Source of the DNA: Thalassomonas viridans
GTDB lineage: Bacteria; Pseudomonadota; Gammaproteobacteria; Enterobacterales; Alteromonadaceae
DNA length: 64,000 nt
Assembly (NCBI RefSeq): GCF_000948985.2
Contig: NZ_CP059733.1
Span: 4,030,001-4,094,000, forward strand
Direction: 5' to 3'
Made by a program: the position numbers and the translations under genes. This document shows positions 57,272 through 64,000 of this stretch, one piece after another (the stretch's first letter is position 1; each line of letters opens with the position of its first letter). The notes beneath the pieces were generated by a model. It ran no database searches, was not told where the DNA came from, and saw nothing but the letters and a program-made list of their open reading frames with translations.

Positions 57272-57904
57272 GCCTTGTTTACCAACTTATTTATTAAGTT
57301 ATCGGCCGGTAAGTGGCCTGTGAATAGTTTACGCTTGAAGTACCTCCTTAGGTGAGGTGGGGGACTATTAAGGTATAGAACAAAGGGCTGGATATTTCAA
57401 CAGCGAGAAGGATTAATTTTTAAAATATTTCCCCCTCTCTTAATTAACTGATAAATATGAATTTTCACCCTTGATGGCGGATAGTTCACTGAATAGAAAA
57501 GATAAGGGTGCAAGCACCATTTATCTCTTAAAGGCACCATAGACCTTTCCGGGAAATAGCCGCAAATGAAAGCTGCACTGCCGGCCACCTGAAAAGGCAA
57601 TACCGGTAATATTACACAACGAAAGACTCAAACAAATAATCTCATCTTCCGCAAACATCAATACGATATAAAAACAGCAAACTATCTAAAAAATAGTCCT
57701 TTTTCCTCAATTAATAGCAGTATAAAAAAGCTCTGCTGTGGTATACTCAACCGGTAATCCAAGGGTTACTCCCCTTTCCCATGCTTTCAAATGAAAAAAC
57801 AACTGTCACTGTCGGCTGTCCCTGAAAAAAACGCCTCAAACCAGGTGGGTGATCAGAACATTGATATTTGCCGGGTCCAGAAGTAGTACATTCACGAGGT
57901 AGTA
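57272..57904. other. Intergenic region between the small-gene pair and the MFS gene
   Basis: About 630 bases between two divergent transcripts. The left part is the leader of the small genes. The right part, which is AT-rich, must hold the MFS promoter. Short open frames here have no ribosome binding site in front of a start codon. I see no tRNA, repeat array or other clear structure. Confidence 0.4.
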
Positions 57905-59107
57905 ATGAAGCAAGAGACACACACGGTAAAAAAAGAGTTTATCGCCCTGATGGCAATACTGATGTCGCTGGTGGCCCTAACCATAGATGCCATGTTACCG
58001 GCACTGAGCCAGATAGGGACAAGTTTGCAGGTAGCAGACAGCAATGACAGCCAGCTGATTATCACCAGCGTTTTTCTGGGCATGGCAATGGGGCTGATAT
58101 TCTACGGCCCATTATCGGATGCCTATGGCCGCAAAAAAATCATTTATCTGGGCATAGGTATTTTTATCCTGGGTAACCTGCTGTCAATATTCTCAAACAG
58201 CTTCCCGGTTATGCTGGCCGGCCGGGTACTGCAGGGCTTCGGCGTTGCCTCCTGCCGGGTGGTCTCCCTGGCGATGATACGGGATCAGTTTGCAGGCCCG
58301 CAAATGGGTAAAGTAATGTCGCTTATCATGATGTTTTTTATCATGGTGCCTGCCCTCGCCCCTTCGGTAGGACAAGGGATCTTATTATTCAGCCACTGGC
58401 GGGCCATTTTTGTACTGGTGTTAGTGTTTGGCCTGATCTGTTTTTTCTGGCTGCACTTTCGCCAGGCAGAAACCCTGGTACCGGAAAAACGTATTCCTTT
58501 GTCGCTGGCCTCTTTAAAAGCCGGCGCCGCTGAAACCTTAAAGCATCCGGTATCACGCAGTTATATGCTCGCCTCCGGAATCACCTTCGGCGCATTTCTC
58601 GGTTACTTAAGCAGCGCACAGCAAATACTGCAACACCAATATCAGCTGGGTGAGCTGTTTTCCCTCTATTTTGGCGCCCTGGCACTTGCAATTGGCTTAT
58701 CCTCATTTGCCAATTCAAGGCTGGTGATGCATTTTGATATGGCTAAGCTGTGCCACTGGGCATTAATTGTTATTACCGTTACCGCTTTAGCTTTTTATTG
58801 TTATGTTGAAGTTTTGGCGGAACAGCCGTCGCTGACGGCATTAATGGCGTATCTGGCTGTTACTTTTTTCAGCGTTGGCATTTTATTTGGCAATTTAAAT
58901 ACCCTGGCATTACACCCTTTGGGACATATTGCCGGCATTGCCACTTCAGTGATCAGTTCAGTGCAAACTTTCATTTCCGTACTTATTGGCGGCATTATAG
59001 GCCAGCTCTATGACGCCAGTGTTGTTCCCCTGGTACTGGGTTTTTTCTTTTGCAGTTTATCTACTCTGATTTTGATTTACCGGACAAGAAAAACAAGTGC
59101 GATATAG
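57905..59107 (+). CDS. Bcr/CflA-type drug exporter (MFS)
   Basis: A 400-residue 12-helix major facilitator of the Bcr/CflA drug-resistance group. The family start MAILMSLVALTIDAMLPALS, the MFS motif GPLSDAYGRKKIIYLG between helices 2 and 3, and LAGRVLQGFGVASCRVVSLAMIRD in helix 4 are clear. Such pumps export small drugs or metabolites by proton exchange. The ATG at 57905 follows GAGGT. It stands alone, with a stem-loop 21 bases downstream. Its substrate is not evident from context. Confidence 0.92.
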   Translation: MKQETHTVKKEFIALMAILMSLVALTIDAMLPALSQIGTSLQVADSNDSQLIITSVFLGMAMGLIFYGPLSDAYGRKKIIYLGIGIFILGNLLSIFSNSFPVMLAGRVLQGFGVASCRVVSLAMIRDQFAGPQMGKVMSLIMMFFIMVPALAPSVGQGILLFSHWRAIFVLVLVFGLICFFWLHFRQAETLVPEKRIPLSLASLKAGAAETLKHPVSRSYMLASGITFGAFLGYLSSAQQILQHQYQLGELFSLYFGALALAIGLSSFANSRLVMHFDMAKLCHWALIVITVTALAFYCYVEVLAEQPSLTALMAYLAVTFFSVGILFGNLNTLALHPLGHIAGIATSVISSVQTFISVLIGGIIGQLYDASVVPLVLGFFFCSLSTLILIYRTRKTSAI

Positions 59108-59127
59108 ACCTTTGCACCAGTACAATA

Positions 59128-59169
59128 ATCACAGGTAACCGGCAGTTAACCATGCTGGTTACCTGTGAT
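59128..59169 (+). terminator. Long inverted repeat behind the MFS gene
   Basis: ATCACAGGTAACC (59128-59140) and GGTTACCTGTGAT (59157-59169) are perfect reverse complements with a 16-base loop. There is no following T-tract, so it is a hairpin-type terminator of lower certainty or a stabilising 3' end. Confidence 0.6.
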
Positions 59170-59361
59170 AAACGAATAAGTTCCCGATCTTCATATCCGC
59201 TGATTAAGAAAACACTGGCGTCGCTTGAATGAGCCGGGTAGTATCAAAGGTTAGTTTTCAATTTATACCCTTGCGCTAATCCCAAATTTAACATGCACAA
59301 AACAGCCACCGACAACCAATTTACCAATCAACCGTTAACAACAACGCCGGAGGTTACAGAT

Positions 59362-60720
59362 ATGACAGGAAAAGATAAGGATAACGATAACAGCATCCAT
59401 ATTCCCATCTGTAACGTGTACGCCAAAGGAGATTACTGCGCACAACTGCTACTCGGCAGTGAACAAACCCCGGTAAACCTGATTTTAGATACCGGCAGCA
59501 GCACCTTAGTGGTTGAACAAAAAGTTTATCAGCCGCAAAAAGATCAAGAATTACAACCAACCTCATTTGCCCAGGAGGTTAATTATGGTATCGGCGGCTG
59601 GGACGGCCCGGTTGTCACCACTTCGGTCACTATAGGTAACCAGCAAGATCAGTTAACCTTAAAACAAACACCACTGGCCCTGGTTTCCTGTGACCTGCAA
59701 AATAAAACCTTTGGTGAGGCCGACGGTATGTTTGGCCTTGCTTATCGTCATCTCAATAAAAGTTATGACCTGAAAAATTATTTACAGCAAAACAATATCA
59801 CCCCGGCAGTCACCTACCCCTGGCCCTTTAGCCATGATGCCAAAGCACATGAACAGGCCGGTCAGAATAACGTCAACATAGCCGCGGCTAAAGCCAGCAG
59901 TTTAAACCAGCAGCCGGACGAGATTAACAGCGACGATTTAAGACATTTTAATCAGTTTTTGTGGCAGTCACCGAAAAAAAATATCATTCCATATTTCACT
60001 TCATTGGAAGAGCATGACTTAATTGACAACAAGTTCGCTTTTTACAGCAAACGCTCCAGTATTTATGTTGCCAATGATAATGCCACCACGGCCGAACTGG
60101 CACAGCATCCCCTGAACAAGGGAGCGCTAATTCTCGGCGGCGGTGAAGAACAAACCCAACTTTATAAAGGGGAGTTTAAAATTCTGCCGGTGGAACATGA
60201 CATCTATTACAATGTCAGCCTAAGCTCAATACAAGTAGGCAATCAACCACCTATCCCTGCCCCGCCGCTGGCTGCAAAACACCAGAAAAGTTACTTCACC
60301 AATGCCATCATAGATACCGGTGCCTCACTGGTAGTACTGCCCAGTGAGATGTACCAACAAATGCTCAAGGACTTTGCCGCCATCTCCGCAGATTTCACCG
60401 CCTTGCTCACCCCTTTTAAGGAAATTTCAGCCCAGGAAACCGGCATAGACAGTTCACTGTTAGACTTAGCAAAGTGGCCGGATATCACCTTTAATTTTAA
60501 AGGCGAGAATAATGAGCTAGTCAGTTTGGTGTGCAAACCTGCCACCTACTGGCAAACCAACAGCCCTAAAGCAGATAAAGCCAGCTTTAAAATATTGACC
60601 CAACTGCCTAACTGGCCAAATCAGAGTATTCTCGGCCTGCCTTTAATTAATAACTATTATTTGATTTTCGACCGTTCTGTTAACGGCACCGGAGTTATCA
60701 AATGTGCTACCCCCTGTTAG
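59362..60720 (+). CDS. Pepsin-family (A1) aspartic protease, shewasin-like
   Basis: A 452-residue homologue of eukaryotic pepsins. Both catalytic triads are present: D43-T44-G45 in LILDTGSSTLVV and D318-T319-G320 in IIDTGASLVVLP, with the pepsin-type GMFGLAYRHL and SILGLPLINNYYLIFDR segments. No signal peptide or membrane anchor is visible, as I recall for shewasin A of Shewanella, so it may be cytosolic. Compared with pepsin there are insertions, for example at about residues 155-205. I begin at the ATG at 59362, which has GGAGG eight bases upstream; the earlier ATG at 59293 has no ribosome binding site. Confidence 0.88.
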   Translation: MTGKDKDNDNSIHIPICNVYAKGDYCAQLLLGSEQTPVNLILDTGSSTLVVEQKVYQPQKDQELQPTSFAQEVNYGIGGWDGPVVTTSVTIGNQQDQLTLKQTPLALVSCDLQNKTFGEADGMFGLAYRHLNKSYDLKNYLQQNNITPAVTYPWPFSHDAKAHEQAGQNNVNIAAAKASSLNQQPDEINSDDLRHFNQFLWQSPKKNIIPYFTSLEEHDLIDNKFAFYSKRSSIYVANDNATTAELAQHPLNKGALILGGGEEQTQLYKGEFKILPVEHDIYYNVSLSSIQVGNQPPIPAPPLAAKHQKSYFTNAIIDTGASLVVLPSEMYQQMLKDFAAISADFTALLTPFKEISAQETGIDSSLLDLAKWPDITFNFKGENNELVSLVCKPATYWQTNSPKADKASFKILTQLPNWPNQSILGLPLINNYYLIFDRSVNGTGVIKCATPC

Positions 60721-60817
60721 CCCCAAGAAAAGAATGAAATAAAAATCGACCTGCAAACGAAAGTTTAAGCCTGAGAGACTAAAATTAAGCCATCTTCAAA
60801 TGCTAGGGAAAGTAAAG

Positions 60818-61408
60818 ATGGCTAACCAAATTTGCTCAAAAGAAAGTCAGAAAGCTTGTTTTAACAGTGAACGGTTATTTTTCCGTCCACTGACAGCACA
60901 AGATAAAGACCTCTATTTTTCGCTCTATACCGACAAGCAAGTAATGCGATATATCGGCCCCCCCTTTAATCACGAGCAGGCACAACAACTTTTCACATTT
61001 ACTCTAAACAACAGCAATAGCTATGGCGATCTACGTCTAAGCTGGACAATTATCGAGATCGACAGTCAAAAAAGTATAGGCATACTGGCCCTTACCTGGG
61101 ATTTAACACAAAGTAACACTGCCAGTATTGGCATCATGCTTAGTCCCGACAGCCAGGGAAAAGGTTTCGGACTGGAAGCACAAGGAGCACTGATCGAATA
61201 TGGTTTTACACAGTTATCTCTAAGACGTATTTATTCACAGTTCGCTACTTCTAACCTTGCAAATAAACACATCTATAACGAGCTGGGGTTTGTTACCGAT
61301 ATAAATACAAACAACTCCAAAACCACCAGCAACCAATTGACAGCAATATCCTGTTATCTTGAAAAACAAGCATGGCAACACAACTTCATTCAATACATCC
61401 CGGATTAA
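60818..61408 (+). CDS. GNAT-family N-acetyltransferase, RimJ/RimL-like
   Basis: A protein of about 196 residues. The family signature runs through SERLFFRPLTAQDKDLYF, YTDKQVMRYIGPP, the beta-strand ASIGIMLSPDSQGKGFGLEA with the acetyl-CoA-binding QGKGFG, and YSQFATSNLANKHIYNELGF. It resembles Rim-type and antibiotic acetyltransferases that modify N-termini or amino groups; the substrate is unknown. I start at the ATG at 60818, with AGGGA eight bases upstream. It is followed after 92 bases by a related GNAT gene. Confidence 0.85.
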   Translation: MANQICSKESQKACFNSERLFFRPLTAQDKDLYFSLYTDKQVMRYIGPPFNHEQAQQLFTFTLNNSNSYGDLRLSWTIIEIDSQKSIGILALTWDLTQSNTASIGIMLSPDSQGKGFGLEAQGALIEYGFTQLSLRRIYSQFATSNLANKHIYNELGFVTDINTNNSKTTSNQLTAISCYLEKQAWQHNFIQYIPD

Positions 61409-61500
61409 TGACTTCTATGTAAACCTTAAGATGTAAAAATTAAAAATTCACGATAATATCGTCCTTAAATCCTCGGAGCACAGCAAATAATAAAGTACCA

Positions 61501-61992
61501 ATGCAAAAGTTCAGCACGAAAAGATTATTTATCCGGCCACTAGAAAAACAAGATCAAGAATTATATTGTCGCTTATATACCGACAAAGAAATCATGCGCC
61601 ACATTTGCCCCCCCTTAAGCAAAGAGCAAGCTAGAAAAGCTTTTAATACCACCCTTGCTCAACAAGTTGATGGAAACCCAAACCAATTTAGTTGGACGAT
61701 AATTTCCAAAGCTACTAACGAGGGAATCGGAATTGTAGGTTTTCACTCACCAGAAAAAGAACATGCCATTTTAGGGCTGCTAATATTAAAAAATTTTCAA
61801 GGGCAAGGTTATGCTCCAGAAGTATTTAAGCAGCTAATTAATGTATGTAATACAGCCTATGGTTTTAAAAAATTTACATCTCAAGTTCAAAAGGCGAATA
61901 TAAACAGTATTAAATTTCTTAAATTAATAGGTTTTCAAGATGAGCCTTCATTAGAGACAAAAGATATAGGTACATATGTTTTCACTTTATAA
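61501..61992 (+). CDS. GNAT-family N-acetyltransferase, paralogue of the preceding gene
   Basis: A 163-residue acetyltransferase. Its opening TKRLFIRPLEKQDQELYCRL and YTDKEIMRHICPPL mirror the previous gene, so the two are tandem paralogues, but the identity is only moderate and this copy is shorter. The acetyl-CoA motif is FQGQGYAPEV and the C-terminus VQKANINSIKFLKLIGF is typical. It is AT-richer than the first copy and lies just before the split-borosin locus on the same strand, 296 bases away. It could be an unlinked stress gene or a tailoring enzyme of that locus; there is no direct evidence for the second idea. Confidence 0.83.
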   Translation: MQKFSTKRLFIRPLEKQDQELYCRLYTDKEIMRHICPPLSKEQARKAFNTTLAQQVDGNPNQFSWTIISKATNEGIGIVGFHSPEKEHAILGLLILKNFQGQGYAPEVFKQLINVCNTAYGFKKFTSQVQKANINSIKFLKLIGFQDEPSLETKDIGTYVFTL

Positions 61993-62288
61993 AACCCTGA
62001 TATGCGCCTCGATTGCATGACTAAATATAAATAAAAATAAGTCTTCATTTTTCATATCAAAATTAATAACATATCGCTAAAAATTTGTATAAATAAAATT
62101 CACCAATGCATTTTAAATTTTGAACAAATATCTATGTGTAGATTTATCAACCAACAAGATTACTCGTTTTATTTTTTTAAGAAATCTTCCTGATATTAGA
62201 GTTTTCAAATAATTTAATAGCTGTTATCGTAGTTTCAATCAATTTAATACGCCCATGAGACATAAAGATTTAAAAGGTATTATGGTAA
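61993..62288. other. AT-rich region before the borosin methyltransferase
   Basis: This 296-base gap is strikingly AT-rich (long runs of A and T, for example around 62010-62110). It probably holds the promoter of the methyltransferase/precursor operon. No gene or hairpin stands out. The composition change may mark recently acquired DNA. Confidence 0.45.
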
Positions 62289-63077
62289 ATGTCAGGTAAT
62301 TTAGTGTGTGTTGGCATTGGCATGACCTTAGGGGCCCATATTTGTCCAATTGCTAAGAGCTATATCCAGGAAGCTGATGTCGTTTTTTCTGGTGTTTCTA
62401 ATGGTATTGTCGAGTTATGGATTCAAGAAATGCATAATGATGTACGTAGCTTGCAGCAATTTTATAGTGCAGGAAAGTCCAGAAACATAACCTATAGCGA
62501 AATGGTTAATGCAATGCTTACTGAAGTTCGAGCAGGAAAAAAAGTTGTAGGTGCTTTTTACGGACATCCCGGCGTTTTTGCTTATGCTCCTCACAGATCA
62601 ATTGAATTGGCCCGAGTTGAAGGTTTTGATGCTAAGATGATCCCTGGCATCTCAGCAGAAGATTGCCTTTTTGCCGATCTTGGTATTGACCCGGGTAAAT
62701 ATGGCTGTGCTCAATTTGAAGCCAGTCAGTTGATGTTTTACCAAAGAAAAATCGACACGAGTGCATATTTAATTCTCTGGCAAGTAGGCATTGCCGGAGA
62801 TCAATCATTAGAAAAACGTTCTACGAGCAAAGCCTATCGCCAGGTATTGACTGACCTACTTGCCGAAGATTATTCCTTAGATCATCAAGTCATTTTATAT
62901 GAAGCAGCAGTACTGCCCATAGACACTACCCGCATAGAAAAACTCACTTTAGCAGAGTTTCTCAATGCCGAGTTATCACAGCATACAACCATGGTGATAC
63001 CTCCCAGCAAAAAAATGCAATCTAATGATGTTATTTTAAAACGCTTAGCTGAACTGGACTCGGCTTTACAAGAATAA
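62289..63077 (+). CDS. Split-borosin peptide alpha-N-methyltransferase, SonM-like
   Basis: A 262-residue SAM-dependent methyltransferase of the tetrapyrrole-methylase fold. It matches SonM of Shewanella oneidensis, as I recall it, over its whole length: LVCVGIGMTLGAHI at the start, SLQQFY, YSEMVNAML, VRAGKKVVGAFYGHPGVFAYA, GISAEDCLFADLGIDPG, FEASQLMFY, LILWQVGIAG and IPPSKKM near the end. Residues corresponding to the SonM catalytic Tyr and Arg are present: Y59, R65, Y69 and Y91. Such enzymes methylate backbone amides of a separate precursor, the borosin RiPP chemistry. The ATG at 62289 has AAAGG upstream. The next gene, 58 bases on, is the likely precursor. Confidence 0.9.
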   Translation: MSGNLVCVGIGMTLGAHICPIAKSYIQEADVVFSGVSNGIVELWIQEMHNDVRSLQQFYSAGKSRNITYSEMVNAMLTEVRAGKKVVGAFYGHPGVFAYAPHRSIELARVEGFDAKMIPGISAEDCLFADLGIDPGKYGCAQFEASQLMFYQRKIDTSAYLILWQVGIAGDQSLEKRSTSKAYRQVLTDLLAEDYSLDHQVILYEAAVLPIDTTRIEKLTLAEFLNAELSQHTTMVIPPSKKMQSNDVILKRLAELDSALQE

Positions 63078-63135
63078 AGTGCCTAATCATTTTTTAATAG
63101 TATTTTTTAACCCCTAGACAACTTGAGGAATTAAC

Positions 63136-63405
63136 ATGTCTAACATTATTCAACTTTTAGAAAGAATGGGACAGGAAGCCAATTTACAAAAGCAGGATAC
63201 CTTAGAGCAAGCAATTAAAAAAGCTGACTTAAAACAGTCACTAAAAGAATCATTACTGAATAAAGATAAACTGGCATTGGAACGCCAACTAGATATTTGC
63301 CCGGATATCGTAGCCTTTTTATTTCCGGCTGAAGATGAACAGCCACAAAAAGAAGAAGAAGATAAAGAAACCAAAGAAGAAATTCGTTCAGTTATTAACG
63401 GTTAA
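63136..63405 (+). CDS. Putative split-borosin precursor peptide
   Basis: An 89-residue protein directly behind the methyltransferase, with GAGGA before the ATG at 63136. The N-terminal half (residues 3-52, IIQLLERMGQEANLQKQDTL onward) is helical and resembles the borosin-binding domain of SonA (FFTQLGQDAQLM in SonA, from memory). Residues 53-66 (DICPDIVAFLFPAE) are hydrophobic and could be the methylated core, followed by an acidic Glu/Lys tail ending in IRSVING. The split gene arrangement and order match SonM/SonA. Whether the core is at 53-66 or at the C-terminus is open. Confidence 0.75.
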   Translation: MSNIIQLLERMGQEANLQKQDTLEQAIKKADLKQSLKESLLNKDKLALERQLDICPDIVAFLFPAEDEQPQKEEEDKETKEEIRSVING

Positions 63406-63440
63406 GATATAAATGCAATTTAATGAAAGCGATAAGTAAC

Positions 63441-64000
63441 ATGAAACGCATAACTTTCGGTTTATTATTGCTTTTGAGCACTACTTTCACGGTAAAAGCC
63501 GAGAGTAGTGCTCATATCTCAAAAGATTTTGATGAGCAGTTACAATATGCTGACAAAATAAGAAGCAGTGACCCAGAGTTATCTAACACTATACTGCTTG
63601 AACTGCAAAAACACGAAGAGCTTCTGACAGCAGAACAACAACACTATTTAAAATATTTATTAGCTTACCAACTTACTTTTCAGGGCACCCCTGATAAAGG
63701 ACTGAAACAGTTCAAAGAACTTGCAGAGTCAAAAGCAAGTAAGTCTCTCAAGTTCAGAACGAATATTACTATTATCAACACACTTGCAAACACTCAAAAA
63801 TGGAATGAAGGACTAGCATATTTATCAAAGGCATTAGAACTTTTACCCTCTATAGAAAATAAAGAAATAATGCAGACTGGCCTTATGGTTGCGGCAAACT
63901 TTTATAACCAACTAGGACAGTACGAACTAGGATATAAATACGCCGAAAAATTAAACCTTTTGCCTATCAATGACCGAAACCTATGTCTAAGCAAGGGGGT
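63441..64000 (+). CDS. Secreted TPR-type protein, N-terminal part, cut by the window end
   Basis: An open frame from the ATG at 63441 to the window end (186 codons) with no stop. An in-frame ATG at 63423 is also possible. A signal peptide (MKRITFGLLLLLSTTFTVKA) is followed by helical repeats of the tetratricopeptide type (LSNTILLELQKHEELLTAEQ, GLAYLSKALELLPSIENK). Proteins of this form in Alteromonadales often end in a membrane helix and a GGDEF or kinase domain, but that part would lie beyond the window, so the end domain is not known. It lies 35 bases behind the precursor gene, in the same direction. Confidence 0.75.
   Translation, partial: MKRITFGLLLLLSTTFTVKAESSAHISKDFDEQLQYADKIRSSDPELSNTILLELQKHEELLTAEQQHYLKYLLAYQLTFQGTPDKGLKQFKELAESKASKSLKFRTNITIINTLANTQKWNEGLAYLSKALELLPSIENKEIMQTGLMVAANFYNQLGQYELGYKYAEKLNLLPINDRNLCLSKG

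Noticed and set aside
57341..57350. TACCTCCTTA, identical to the 16S rRNA 3' end, or a perfect ribosome binding site TAAGGAGGT on the minus strand
   Set aside because: No start codon lies 5-12 bases downstream on the minus strand, and no rRNA context exists; taken as chance.
57397..57600. 67-codon open frame on the minus strand upstream of the MFS gene
   Set aside because: No ribosome binding site and no recognisable composition of a protein.
1..64000. CRISPR array, prophage, integron or insertion sequence
   Set aside because: No spaced direct-repeat array, integrase, transposase or terminal inverted repeats were seen; the phage-like genes belong to the T6SS.

Overview
This 64 kb window looks like a chromosomal segment of a marine gammaproteobacterium of the Alteromonadales, most likely Colwelliaceae or a Thalassomonas relative. 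That is an inference from the enterobacterial/Alteromonadales-type order fadR-nhaB-dsbB, the yeaH-spoVR pair, a shewasin-like pepsin homologue and a close relative of the Shewanella borosin methyltransferase SonM. No rRNA, tRNA, CRISPR array, transposase or integrase was seen.

Layout. (1) 1-13.8 kb is mostly core genome: the end of yeaH, spoVR, the fatty-acid regulator fadR divergent from the Na+/H+ antiporter nhaB, dsbB, a DASS/SLC13 anion transporter, nagZ, a PsrA-like TetR regulator with a palindromic operator candidate, an ACE-like M2 peptidase lipoprotein, a retropepsin-like periplasmic protease and rimO. (2) 13.9-45.0 kb is one long minus-strand type VI secretion locus. Transcription starts with the control genes (PpkA kinase, Fha, TssJ, TssK, TssL with OmpA domain, TssM, TagF, PP2C phosphatase). 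It then passes through TssA, the sheath genes (TssB, TssC and a second TssC-like gene), TagJ, TssE, TssF, TssG and ClpV, and ends with Hcp, VgrG, an effector/immunity cassette, PAAR, a HEAT-like protein and a degenerate ketosynthase-like protein. The effector gene appears to carry a one-base frameshift. (3) 45.5-56.4 kb combines signalling and metabolism: an orphan ABC-type binding protein with a histidine kinase on the plus strand, and convergent to them a minus-strand set of two citrate-synthase-fold proteins that lack the usual catalytic His positions, a TonB-dependent receptor and a ThDP enzyme, with a REC-REC-PAS-GGDEF-EAL protein upstream. (4) 56.6-57.3 kb holds two small overlapping genes with strong ribosome binding sites between a structured leader and a strong 3' hairpin. 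(5) 57.9-64 kb holds a Bcr/CflA exporter, a pepsin-like protease apparently without a signal peptide, two related GNAT acetyltransferases, and an AT-rich end with a split-borosin pair: a SonM-like alpha-N-methyltransferase, an 89-residue putative precursor and a secreted TPR protein cut by the window edge.

Most exciting candidates: the split-borosin RiPP locus (62.3-64 kb), the paired degenerate citrate-synthase proteins with a receptor and a ThDP enzyme (48-54 kb), the frameshifted effector cassette of the T6SS (16.8-18.6 kb), and the small-gene pair at 56.6-57.2 kb.
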